Shown one piece after another: positions 1-7,307 of a DNA stretch of 64,000 nucleotides. The notes under the pieces are model-generated. The model did no database searches. It had not been told where the DNA came from and saw nothing but the letters and a program-made list of their open reading frames with translations. Both the position numbers and the translations under genes were made by a program. Location: the NCBI RefSeq assembly GCF_003606365.2, contig NZ_CP031933.2, forward strand, positions 372,001 through 436,000, written 5' to 3'. Position 1 is the stretch's first letter; each line of letters starts with the position of its first letter. Source of the stretch: Companilactobacillus zhachilii. Its GTDB lineage: Bacteria > Bacillota > Bacilli > Lactobacillales > Lactobacillaceae.

Positions 1-884
1 AAGATAGTTGTCGGAACATTACTAATGAATTGACTAGTAATAATCGATGTTAAATAAGTGCTTGTTCTTGTTTGTAAAAATTGATGTAAGTTATTAACGA
101 TGGCTGGTTCACGATTAATATTACCAACGGCAATAAAGAAACACATGAAGATCAGTACGATTGAATAATCAACTGATTCAAGGATATGCGGGTTGATAAA
201 AATTACTAACAGCAGTGCCGCAATCAACGATCCCCACATTGGAATAACAGAAAAAATTCCAAGAAAAATTATAACTGTGACGGCAACTGTTAAAGTTAAA
301 CTAGGAATATTTAATTCCACGGCTGGCAACTCAGTCAATTCGATAGGATCCTTTGGAAAGAATCGAGTAACTAAGAAGATGGCAATGAAAGTAACAATTG
401 TTATCGGTGTCGACATGATAAAGAATTGTTTGATTCCAAGATTGAAATGCGTCAACAGGAATAAGTTGTGGGTATTACCAAACGGAGTAAAAATACTACC
501 AAGGTTAGCGGCCATCGCAATGATGATCACTGGAAAAATTGGATTGACTTTTATATGTTTGGAAAGTTGATAAAATAAAGGAACTAAAGTTAAAATCGTA
601 ACATCATTTGTTAAGAACATTGCTCCAAAAAAAGCTAATGAAGCTAACATAAATATCATTTGTCGCGTCGTTTTCGCTTTATGCGTCATATACGCCGCGT
701 AATATTTAAGAAAATCCAAATAATCATAGATTTGGATTATAATCATCATAGATAGAAGCGATGCGAGCGTCTTCCAATTAATATCCATCAATTGTGGTGG
801 ACTAATGAAGATAGACGTTAAAATTGCTGCGGCACCAGCAATCCACAACACCTTGTCTGAAAATACACGTTTAAATACGGCCAT
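1..884 (-). CDS. ArsB/NhaD-type anion permease, partial at its C-terminus
   Basis: Reading the minus strand from an ATG at 884 gives an open frame that runs off the left edge, about 294 residues without a stop. It is very hydrophobic, with several membrane segments. It contains the internal motifs TNDVTILTLVPL, GSIFTPFGNTHN and SNVPTTI, a pattern typical of the ArsB/NhaD/CitMHS/SLC13 ion-transporter superfamily, where two re-entrant Asn-containing loops bind substrate. It would sit in the cytoplasmic membrane and move an organic or inorganic anion, or exchange ions; the substrate cannot be read. No co-transcribed gene is visible in the window. Confidence 0.75.
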   Translation of the reverse strand, partial: MAVFKRVFSDKVLWIAGAAAILTSIFISPPQLMDINWKTLASLLSMMIIIQIYDYLDFLKYYAAYMTHKAKTTRQMIFMLASLAFFGAMFLTNDVTILTLVPLFYQLSKHIKVNPIFPVIIIAMAANLGSIFTPFGNTHNLFLLTHFNLGIKQFFIMSTPITIVTFIAIFLVTRFFPKDPIELTELPAVELNIPSLTLTVAVTVIIFLGIFSVIPMWGSLIAALLLVIFINPHILESVDYSIVLIFMCFFIAVGNINREPAIVNNLHQFLQTRTSTYLTSIITSQFISNVPTTI

Positions 885-1072
885 TTACGTTTCCCCTATA
901 AAAAAGAAGTACCTTATATAGTATAAAGATAAAAGTACGGTTAAAAAAGATAATTATACAAAAAATACGAAATAAGTTTCCAAAACTAAATTTTTTCAAA
1001 AATTATTTATATAAAAAGCATAATGTATTGTAACCTAAGTATAATAAATATCAACATGAGGGAGGGTAATAA

Positions 1073-1225
1073 ATGCAAATAATTTTATCAATTTTAATGT
1101 TCGTTGTAGGGATTGCCGTAATGACCGTATCTTTTAAAGCTAAGAAGGAATTGATATATTATCTGACCTTATCAATTGGCATAATCATTTTCTTTGCTGG
1201 TATTTTCGTAATTTTCCCAAAATAG
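1073..1225 (+). CDS. small hydrophobic membrane protein (50 aa)
   Basis: A strong GGGAGGG ribosome site lies just before the ATG at 1073. The 50-residue product starts MQIILSILMFVVGIAV and has two hydrophobic stretches (about residues 3-17 and 31-48) separated by a lysine-rich turn, so it is probably a two-span membrane protein. A TATAAT-like -10 box lies about 30 bases upstream of the start. No family is recognised. It may be co-transcribed with the similar small gene that follows. Confidence 0.5.
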   Translation: MQIILSILMFVVGIAVMTVSFKAKKELIYYLTLSIGIIIFFAGIFVIFPK

Positions 1226-1283
1226 TGGTCATGATTAATCGACATTGGTATAATTTTCGTAATTAAATATGGAGGGGATTGCC

Positions 1284-1454
1284 ATGGCTTTGAAACGTAC
1301 TTATATGTTGGTCCTTGTCTCAATGATCTTTAGTGTTGTTGAAATGACAGTCGACCCTGGATTCTTCGTAGGAAGAATTTCGTTGGCATTTTCAGGCTTT
1401 TTGATGGTTTTGTTGTCACTGTTATTTGTGAAAAACTTGCGACGCGCTGAATAA
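1284..1454 (+). CDS. small membrane protein (56 aa)
   Basis: The start is the ATG at 1284, preceded by GGAGGGG at a normal distance; an earlier in-frame ATG at 1269 overlaps that ribosome site and is unlikely. The 56-residue product begins MALKRTYMLVLVSMIFSVVE and has two hydrophobic segments, ending in the basic tail KNLRRAE. It resembles the short two-span proteins common in lactobacilli. Function unknown. Confidence 0.5.
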   Translation: MALKRTYMLVLVSMIFSVVEMTVDPGFFVGRISLAFSGFLMVLLSLLFVKNLRRAE

Positions 1455-1476
1455 ACAATAATTTGGTTTATTTTTT
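1450..1476 (+). terminator. weak rho-independent terminator
   Basis: AATAAAC and GTTTATT can pair around a 9-base loop and are followed by a short T run. The stem is AT-rich and short, so this may only be a partial terminator for the two small genes before it. Confidence 0.3.
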
Positions 1477-1618
1477 GCGGTTATTTTTAAATTTAAATTT
1501 AATCTGAGCGTTGTATCCGATTGGGAAATGACGCTTTTTTTGTGCAATAAGATGTTTTATTTGAGAAATTGACGCGTTAATATATTAGTAAATAGATAGT
1601 ACTTATTGGAGGTCAATC

Positions 1619-1663
1619 ATGATTGCTTTTAAGAGAGTATTACTCCATGTGGTCATAAAATAA
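1619..1663 (+). CDS. candidate leader peptide (14 aa) of the methyltransferase gene
   Basis: ATG at 1619 has a good GGAGG ribosome site 7 bases upstream and encodes MIAFKRVLLHVVIK before TAA. The frame ends 25 bases before the methyltransferase start, and codons 9-11 form the left arm of a hairpin whose right arm covers the next ribosome site. This is the arrangement of translational attenuators such as ermC leaders, but no inducer can be inferred. It could also be a chance ORF. Confidence 0.4.
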   Translation: MIAFKRVLLHVVIK

Positions 1664-1682
1664 TAAATTTAACTACATGGAG
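1643..1682 (+). promoter_or_regulatory. RBS-sequestering hairpin before the methyltransferase
   Basis: CTCCATGT (1643-1650) pairs perfectly with ACATGGAG (1675-1682) across a 24-base AT-rich loop. The right arm contains the GGAG ribosome site that serves the ATG at 1689, so translation should be low unless the left arm is occupied by a ribosome on the leader ORF. Confidence 0.4.
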
Positions 1683-1688
1683 AGTATT

Positions 1689-2429
1689 ATGAAAAATATA
1701 TATGATAATGAACAATTTTTTGAGAAATATAATCAAATGAACCGCAGTCAAAAGGGATTAGCTGGTGCTGGTGAATGGAGTACCTTGAAATCTATGTTGC
1801 CAGATTTTACCGATAAGTCAGTTTTGGATTTGGGCTGTGGTTATGGTTGGCATGATCGTTATGCGGTTGATAATGGTGCTAAATCAGTAATTGGTGTCGA
1901 TATGTCCGAGAAAATGCTGGATATGGCCAAATCGAAGACCAAGACTGATAAGATAACATATTTGCATAATGATATTACCAAGCTTGATTTTGGACAAAAC
2001 CAGTTTGATATTGTACTCAGTTCATTGGCACTACATTATGTGCCATCTTTTGATAAAGTAGTCCAACAAGTTAGTCATTATCTGAAACCTCAAGGAACAT
2101 TCATTTTTTCCGTTGAACATCCAATTTTTACAGCGCAAGGTCGTGAAGAATGGGATTACGATAGTGATGGAAAGATTAAAGATTTTCCGGTTGATAATTA
2201 CTTTTATGAAGGTAAACGAGAAACTGATTTCTTGGGAGAAACGGTTGTTAAGTATCATAAAACTTTAACGACTTATTTGAATGGATTGTTGAAGAATAAT
2301 TTTCAAATTTCACAAGTCGTTGAACCAATGCCACCTAAAAGCATGGTGAATTTGCCAGGAATGAAAGATGAAATGCGTCGACCTATGATGTTGATTATTT
2401 CGGCAGTGAATGAAAAGAAATTTAAATAA
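1689..2429 (+). CDS. class I SAM-dependent methyltransferase
   Basis: The product is about 246 residues. The motif VLDLGCGYGWH (near residue 44) is SAM-binding motif I, followed by VIGVDMSEKMLDMA (motif II with the acidic ribose ligand) and a hydrophobic strand FDIVLSSLALHY. This is the Methyltransf_11 fold, used for small molecules or tRNA; the substrate is not evident. The start at 1689 is preferred over the upstream ATG at 1677 because GGAG at 1679 is correctly spaced for it. A leader ORF and hairpin precede it. It appears to be a single-gene unit ended by a strong terminator. Confidence 0.85.
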   Translation: MKNIYDNEQFFEKYNQMNRSQKGLAGAGEWSTLKSMLPDFTDKSVLDLGCGYGWHDRYAVDNGAKSVIGVDMSEKMLDMAKSKTKTDKITYLHNDITKLDFGQNQFDIVLSSLALHYVPSFDKVVQQVSHYLKPQGTFIFSVEHPIFTAQGREEWDYDSDGKIKDFPVDNYFYEGKRETDFLGETVVKYHKTLTTYLNGLLKNNFQISQVVEPMPPKSMVNLPGMKDEMRRPMMLIISAVNEKKFK

Positions 2430-2439
2430 TAGATAGTGA

Positions 2440-2472
2440 AAGCAGGTATTCCAAAAGGAATGCCTGCTTTTT
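2440..2472 (+). terminator. rho-independent terminator of the methyltransferase gene
   Basis: AAGCAGGTATTCC pairs with GGAATGCCTGCTT around an AAAA loop, with one T-G wobble, followed by a T run. Confidence 0.88.
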
Positions 2473-2519
2473 GAGTCGCATGCATAACAAGAATAGAAAA
2501 AGTCTGCAACAACGTAGTG

Positions 2520-2767
2520 GAAATAAAGTTAAATTAATTTATTCTTTTTCATATTTTGTATTGATAATAGGATGCTACTATTTGCTTAAATCAGGTAATG
2601 AAGAAATGCCTATTTTTAGTTTTGACAGCAATTCTTATCAGGTGAAACAAGCAGAACATGTTTTACCAAAGGGTCAGTGGTTACTTGGAACAACGATTGC
2701 GTACCCAAATAGTATTTCTTATATGCAAGTAGGAGGAAATGAGTGGATAGAAATGACCGAAGGATAA
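2520..2767 (+). pseudogene. decayed tandem copy of the secreted SLAP-like protein gene
   Basis: The C-terminal half of this frame (PIFSFDSNSYQVKQAEH to VGGNEWIEM) is clearly related to the C-terminus of the intact gene at 2906. The DNA just before it (about 2526-2600) instead resembles the promoter and RBS region of that intact gene (about 2816-2890), translated by accident. The simplest reading is a tandem duplication followed by deletion of the signal peptide and first domain, fusing upstream DNA to the 3' part. The 98-residue open frame from 2471 is therefore probably not a real secreted protein. Confidence 0.6.
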
Positions 2768-2905
2768 TCTTAATTGATATCACTAATTTAAAATTACAGC
2801 AATAATTTGATTGAAATAAAATTAAAATAATTTATTCTTTTCCATATTTTGTACTGATAAGAAGGTGCTACTATTTGGTTAAATCAGATAGGGAGAGTGG
2901 AAAGA

Positions 2906-3427
2906 ATGAAAAAGTTTGTTAGATGGGTACTTGTTTCAGCTTTGGCACTTATTTCTTTTGGAAGTTTTAGTCAAATGGTTCATGCCAGATACATTGATGG
3001 ATTTCCATACGTTCGTACTTTTAAAACAACCCACTTGTATAAAGCAAAGCGGGTTTCAGGATACGATTGGGATCCTAAGTATGAATTTTCTGAAATTACT
3101 GACCGTGCACTATCAGCCAATACAAATTGGTATGCGGATCAGACGGGTGACACTGTTAATACAAAGGATGAATATGTCCGTGTCGCAACAAATGAGTGGG
3201 CTAAAACTAAAGATATTATAATTGTCAGTAAAGCATATACTTCGTTTGGATTGAAGACAAACAAAGATTATCCTATTTTTAGTTTTGATTCTAAAAATTA
3301 TAAAATGACAAAAACTGATAAAAAATTAGCGCAGGGTATGTGGCTATTTGGGGATTACGTTCAAATTCCTAATGAGGATGTGTATACAAGAGTAGGTGGC
3401 AATGAGTGGGTTCAATTAAATCCATAG
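2906..3427 (+). CDS. secreted SLAP/SH3-like domain protein (173 aa)
   Basis: The start is the ATG at 2906, with GGGAGAGTGG upstream. The N-terminus (MKKFVRWVLVSALALISFGS) is a signal peptide with likely cleavage after VHA, near residue 30. The rest holds two related segments of about 65-70 residues, each ending in a conserved R-V-x-x-N-E-W core (RVATNEW, RVGGNEW). The same core ends the DUF285 surface proteins at 35-42 kb (RVATNEF), which points to a SLAP-like wall-binding domain. There is no LPxTG motif or other catalytic domain, so non-covalent wall association is inferred. Confidence 0.72.
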   Translation: MKKFVRWVLVSALALISFGSFSQMVHARYIDGFPYVRTFKTTHLYKAKRVSGYDWDPKYEFSEITDRALSANTNWYADQTGDTVNTKDEYVRVATNEWAKTKDIIIVSKAYTSFGLKTNKDYPIFSFDSKNYKMTKTDKKLAQGMWLFGDYVQIPNEDVYTRVGGNEWVQLNP

Positions 3428-3458
3428 ATATCAAAAATTAATATATTTGATTTTAAAG

Positions 3459-3496
3459 AGGTACTTCTTGAATTATTTCAAGAGGTACCTTTTTTT
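3459..3496 (+). terminator. rho-independent terminator
   Basis: A 14-bp stem, AGGTACTTCTTGAA with TTCAAGAGGTACCT, has a 4-base loop and a seven-T tail. It closes the secreted-protein unit and insulates the sigma-54 promoter beyond. Confidence 0.88.
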
Positions 3497-3514
3497 GATG
3501 AGTATTAATTGATG

Positions 3515-3556
3515 TGTGTAAAGACTTAGATAAAAAGTTGTGTAAAGTGTGCAAAA
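3515..3556 (+). promoter_or_regulatory. candidate upstream activator site for the LevR-like regulator
   Basis: TGTGTAAAG occurs at 3515-3523 and again at 3539-3547, followed by TGTGCAAAA at 3548-3556. These direct repeats lie 40-80 bases upstream of the sigma-54 core, a reasonable place for an enhancer-binding protein. The assignment rests on repetition and position only. Confidence 0.3.
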
Positions 3557-3593
3557 TTGAAATAAGTCATTGATATATGAGCGTTTTTCAAAC

Positions 3594-3610
3594 TTGGCAC
3601 AGTACTTGCT
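3594..3610 (+). promoter_or_regulatory. sigma-54 (RpoN) -24/-12 promoter of the PTS operon
   Basis: TTGGCACAGTACTTGCT matches the sigma-54 consensus TGGCAC-N5-TTGCW exactly, with GG at 3596-3597 and GC at 3608-3609. The activator gene with a GAFTGA loop lies at the end of the same gene cluster, which supports the call strongly. The EIIA start is 37 bases downstream. Confidence 0.92.
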
Positions 3611-3646
3611 TATATAAAAGTGTAAGGATAAACGGGAAGTGATGTT

Positions 3647-4075
3647 ATGAAAATTGTATTAATCAGTCATAGCAATATGGCAGTCGGAATGAAGCAAACT
3701 TTAAATATGATTATTGGGGATGATAAGAATGTTCTTGCATTTGCGGCTTACGTAAATGGAAGTACGAAGGAAATTGATAAAGTAAAGAATTTAGTTGAAA
3801 CGAGTAAAGATGAACAATTCATTATTCTGACCGATTTGCTTGGCGGTAGTGTTAATAACGAAATGATGCAATTATTGGAAAATAACACCAATGTCAAATT
3901 GGTTACGGGAATGAACTTACCATTAGCAATGCAGTTGCAACTAAAAGGTAGTACAACAGAAAAAATTTCGGATGAAGAGTTATCCACAGTTATTAGTGAA
4001 AGTAAAAAATCATTAGCAAATGTAAAAAATTTATTGATGGAAAAGGAGAAGAGTGAAAATGATCAAATTTTGTAG
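3647..4075 (+). CDS. PTS mannose-family EIIA
   Basis: 142 residues, starting MKIVLISHSNMAVGM. His8 in the SHSNMA segment is the expected phosphorylation site that accepts phosphate from HPr and passes it to EIIB. LLGGSVNNEMMQLL is typical of the EIIA-Man fold. It is the first gene after the sigma-54 promoter. Its 3' end overlaps the EIIB start by 17 bases, suggesting translational coupling. Confidence 0.9.
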   Translation: MKIVLISHSNMAVGMKQTLNMIIGDDKNVLAFAAYVNGSTKEIDKVKNLVETSKDEQFIILTDLLGGSVNNEMMQLLENNTNVKLVTGMNLPLAMQLQLKGSTTEKISDEELSTVISESKKSLANVKNLLMEKEKSENDQIL

Positions 4076-4529
4076 AATTGACCATCGTCTATTACATGGA
4101 CAAGTTATTTTTTCTTGGACTAAGTCAGAGAGCATAGAGAGAATAATTGTTGTTGATGACACTGCAGCTAACGATGAATTCAAAAAAATGTCTCTAAGTT
4201 TATCAAAACCAACTGGAGTTAAATTAAATATTTTTTCAGTTGATACAGCGATTAAAAATATTTCTAAAATTAAGAAATTACCAGAGAATGTCATGTTGAT
4301 TTTTGGAAACACTGATTCGACATTGGCTTTTGTTAAAGAATACCAAGATATTAAAGAAATAAATTATGGAGGTATTCCTGAAAAAGAAGGTTCTAAAAAA
4401 TTTAGTAACACAATTGCTTTAACAGATAAGGATATTGAAAATTCTAAAGCTCTTAGTGAAATGGGTATAACCCTTTACATGCAACAAATCCCAACAACTA
4501 AGAGAGAATCTTTGAATGACAAATTATAA
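4059..4529 (+). CDS. PTS mannose/fructose/sorbose-family EIIB
   Basis: The start is ATG at 4059 with AAGGAG upstream; a GTG at 4053 is also in frame. The 156-residue cytosolic protein has the hallmark RIDHRLLHGQV near its N-terminus; the His before GQV is the phosphorylated residue that donates phosphate to the incoming sugar. It lies between EIIA and EIIC in one operon. Confidence 0.92.
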   Translation: MIKFCRIDHRLLHGQVIFSWTKSESIERIIVVDDTAANDEFKKMSLSLSKPTGVKLNIFSVDTAIKNISKIKKLPENVMLIFGNTDSTLAFVKEYQDIKEINYGGIPEKEGSKKFSNTIALTDKDIENSKALSEMGITLYMQQIPTTKRESLNDKL

Positions 4530-4545
4530 ATAGGGAGTGAGATCC

Positions 4546-5316
4546 ATGTTATATAAAGCACTGATATTAGGGATTATCGGTATTATCGTTGTTTGGGATT
4601 CGCGACTGTTTGGTCGTTTGAATGTTGAACAACCATTAATTGCAAGTACATTAGTCGGTATTGCTTTAGGTGATGTCACTAAAGGTTTAATGGTTGGTGC
4701 GACGCTTGAATTAATTTCATTAGGGCTAGTAAACGTTGGTGCAGCCGCTCCTCCAGATATGGCTATGGGTTCAATCATTGCTTCTGCATTTTCCATATTA
4801 TCAGGAGCATCAGCACAAACTGCTTTAACAATTGCAATTCCAATTGCTGTTTTGGGTCAGTTATTAGCCATTGTAATCAGAATGGGGATGTCTTCGTTCA
4901 ATGTTATGGCAAATCGCTACATTGAAGAAGGTAAGTTTAAATCAGCTACCAATTTACATATTATTTGGGGCCTTGGGTTATACGCCATAAGTTACTTCGT
5001 TCCCATTTTCGTTTCAATTTATTTTGGAACAGGTTTAGTAAAAAGTATTGTTGCGGTAATTCCAACTTGGTTAACAAATGGACTAACAGTTGCCAGTGCG
5101 GTCCTTCCAGCTTATGGATTTGCATTATTGCTTTCAACAATGCTTTCTAAAAAGATGGCACCATATTTCTTTATTGGTTTTCTAATTACAGCATATGCCA
5201 ATACTAGTGTTACTGGAGTTGCCCTCTTCGCCATTCTTATAGCAATTATTTTGGATCAAATTATTTATAAAGATAAATCTTCTTCTAATGATGACGACTC
5301 ATTAGATTCCTTATAG
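4546..5316 (+). CDS. PTS mannose-family EIIC, membrane channel subunit
   Basis: ATG at 4546 follows AGGGAG; an in-frame GTG at 4537 overlaps that site and is rejected. The 256-residue protein is hydrophobic through most of its length and contains the EIIC-Man signature LGDVTKGLMVGATLELISLG and the GAAAPPDM loop. It forms the sugar channel with EIID. The C-terminal tail is short and acidic (SSSNDDDSLDSL). Sixteen bases separate it from EIID. Confidence 0.92.
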   Translation: MLYKALILGIIGIIVVWDSRLFGRLNVEQPLIASTLVGIALGDVTKGLMVGATLELISLGLVNVGAAAPPDMAMGSIIASAFSILSGASAQTALTIAIPIAVLGQLLAIVIRMGMSSFNVMANRYIEEGKFKSATNLHIIWGLGLYAISYFVPIFVSIYFGTGLVKSIVAVIPTWLTNGLTVASAVLPAYGFALLLSTMLSKKMAPYFFIGFLITAYANTSVTGVALFAILIAIILDQIIYKDKSSSNDDDSLDSL

Positions 5317-5331
5317 AAAGAAGGTACTGTC

Positions 5332-6159
5332 ATGTCAGATGATAAAGTCATGAAAAAAGAGAATAACAAAAAATATTGGCAATTCTTCTGGCGTTCTTGG
5401 GCTATTCAAGCCTCCTGGAATTATGAACGTCAAATGAACTTAGGATTTTTGTATGGGATTGCTCCTACACTAAATAGAATCTACAAAGATCCTAAGGATA
5501 TAGATAAAAAGAAGGAAGCATATAAAAGACATCTAGCTTTTTATAACTGTACCCCTCAAACATCATCATTTGTATTGGGATTATCGGCATCTATGGAAGA
5601 ACAATTGGCTAAGAATCCTGATGATTTTGATCCAGAGTCAATTAGTGCCGTTAAGTCCAGTTTAATGGGTCCTTTGTCTGGTATTGGAGACTCATTCTTT
5701 CAAGGAACAGTTAAGGTGTTGGCCTTTGGCTTAGGAATTAACTTTGCCCAAAAAGGAAATATTCTTGGACCTATTCTAGCGTTATTAATTTGTTTAGTTC
5801 CTGCTTGGTTAGTTACTTGGTATGGAGCTAAATGGGGATATACTGCTGGAAATCAATTTTTAAGCAAATTGAACTCTGAAGGTGCGATGGACAGAGTTAT
5901 GTTCATTGCCGGAGTAGTTGGATTGATGGTAATTGGATCGATGGTTTCAAGTATGATCCCCCTAACTACACCATTACATATGGGAACAACGTTCAAGCTT
6001 CAATCAACACTTAATACCATAATGCCTAAATTAATACCGATTAGTTTGACAATGTTTATGTATTGGTTAATTCAAAAGAAAGTTAAAACAGGATGGATTT
6101 TAGCAATTTGTATCGTAGGCGGAATTTTAGCCAGTGTCTTTGGAATTTTGAAAGCTTAA
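5332..6159 (+). CDS. PTS mannose-family EIID, membrane subunit
   Basis: 275 residues. The N-terminal cytosolic part contains SWAIQASWNYERQMNLGFLY, the conserved EIID opening, and LMGPLSGIGDSFFQGT, the strongly conserved EIID loop. The C-terminal half holds membrane helices. With EIIC it makes the translocation complex. The specificity of mannose-family permeases cannot be read from sequence alone; the neighbouring deglycase-like gene suggests an Amadori compound. Confidence 0.92.
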   Translation: MSDDKVMKKENNKKYWQFFWRSWAIQASWNYERQMNLGFLYGIAPTLNRIYKDPKDIDKKKEAYKRHLAFYNCTPQTSSFVLGLSASMEEQLAKNPDDFDPESISAVKSSLMGPLSGIGDSFFQGTVKVLAFGLGINFAQKGNILGPILALLICLVPAWLVTWYGAKWGYTAGNQFLSKLNSEGAMDRVMFIAGVVGLMVIGSMVSSMIPLTTPLHMGTTFKLQSTLNTIMPKLIPISLTMFMYWLIQKKVKTGWILAICIVGGILASVFGILKA

Positions 6160-6254
6160 AAAGAAGGGAAAGATAGCGATGTTTGATTCTAGCTAGCGTA
6201 AAACGAAAATTTACTTATATAAATCAAACAGTAGAAAAATAGGAGGAATTTATT

Positions 6255-7226
6255 ATGTTATCACCAAAGGAAATTGTAGCTAAGATTTTTAAGGAAGAAT
6301 CAAATATTGAAAATGTGATGTTCGTTGGCTGTGGGGCTTCAATGGCAGACTTGTATCCTGCAAAATATTTTTTGGAAAAGAATGCTAAAAAACTTAGAGT
6401 TAGTCTTTCAACGGCAAATGAATTTAATTATGATACACCCGCATCATTAGGTAAAACATCTATCGTTATTGTTGCTTCACTTGGTGGAACAACTCCTGAA
6501 TCAGTTGAGGCAACCAAAGTAGCAAGCAAAGCTGGAGCACATGTGATTTCAGTTACAAATTCAGAAGGATCACCACTAACAGAAAATGCTGAGTATGTCA
6601 TTGTTCATGGATTCCATGAAAGTTATGCAGCAAAGACAGCTAAGATGAAGAATGTTTTGATTTTAGCTGTGGAAATTCTTCAAGCAAGTGAAAAATATGC
6701 TCACTATGATGAAATGATGGATGCTTTAAGTAAGATTGATGATTTGATTAATGAATCAGTTAAATCTGTGACACCAGCAGCTAAGACCTTTGCCGAGAAA
6801 TATAAGGATGATAAACTTATTTATGTCTTATCAAGTGGTGCTACGTTTGATGTTGCATACTCAACAGCTAGTTTCCTATTTATGGAAATGCAATGGATTG
6901 CAGCTCCAACGTTGAATACCGGTGAGTATTTCCATGGCCCATTTGAAATGACAGAAACCGATGTTCCATATTTACTATTTATGAATGATGGACCTACACG
7001 TCACTTGGATGCTCGTGCTTTAACTTTCTTACAAAGATTTGATGCTAAGGTAACAACAATTGATGCTAAAGATTATGGACTAGCTTCAATTGCTTCAGAC
7101 AATGTAATTGACTATTTGAATCCTATGTTGATCACAGGTGTAATGCGTGTATATGCAGAGGAGTTAGCGATTGCAAGAAAACATCCACTAACAAAACGTC
7201 GTTATATGTGGAAGTTAGAATACTAA
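6255..7226 (+). CDS. SIS-domain deglycase, FrlB/GfrF-like
   Basis: 323 residues with two SIS domains. The first has VGCGASMADLYPAKYF and SLGGTTPESVEATK (phosphosugar-binding Ser/Thr loop); the second has LSSGATFDVAYSTA. NTGEYFHGPFEM and the terminal RRYMWKLEY resemble fructosamine-6-phosphate deglycases (FrlB and GfrF end in RRYY...VEY). Such enzymes split phosphorylated fructosamines into sugar phosphate and amine. A mannose-type PTS, a LevR-type activator and a sigma-54 promoter in one cluster match the gfr-type glucoselysine/fructoselysine systems. The exact substrate is inferred; a generic sugar isomerase cannot be excluded. Confidence 0.75.
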   Translation: MLSPKEIVAKIFKEESNIENVMFVGCGASMADLYPAKYFLEKNAKKLRVSLSTANEFNYDTPASLGKTSIVIVASLGGTTPESVEATKVASKAGAHVISVTNSEGSPLTENAEYVIVHGFHESYAAKTAKMKNVLILAVEILQASEKYAHYDEMMDALSKIDDLINESVKSVTPAAKTFAEKYKDDKLIYVLSSGATFDVAYSTASFLFMEMQWIAAPTLNTGEYFHGPFEMTETDVPYLLFMNDGPTRHLDARALTFLQRFDAKVTTIDAKDYGLASIASDNVIDYLNPMLITGVMRVYAEELAIARKHPLTKRRYMWKLEY

Positions 7227-7245
7227 TAAATAATCAAGAGACCCC

Positions 7246-7275
7246 AAACGGATTGACAATTAGTCAACCCGTTTT
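7246..7275 (+). terminator. terminator between the deglycase and regulator genes
   Basis: AACGGATTGAC pairs with GTCAACCCGTT with one A-C mismatch, followed by five T. It separates the inducible structural genes from the regulator. Confidence 0.75.
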
Positions 7276-7307
7276 TGTGCATATATCATTTAATTAGGAG
7301 GTAGAAA

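Noticed and set aside
193-570. 125-residue plus-strand ORF
   Set aside because: It is the antisense of the well-conserved permease on the minus strand.
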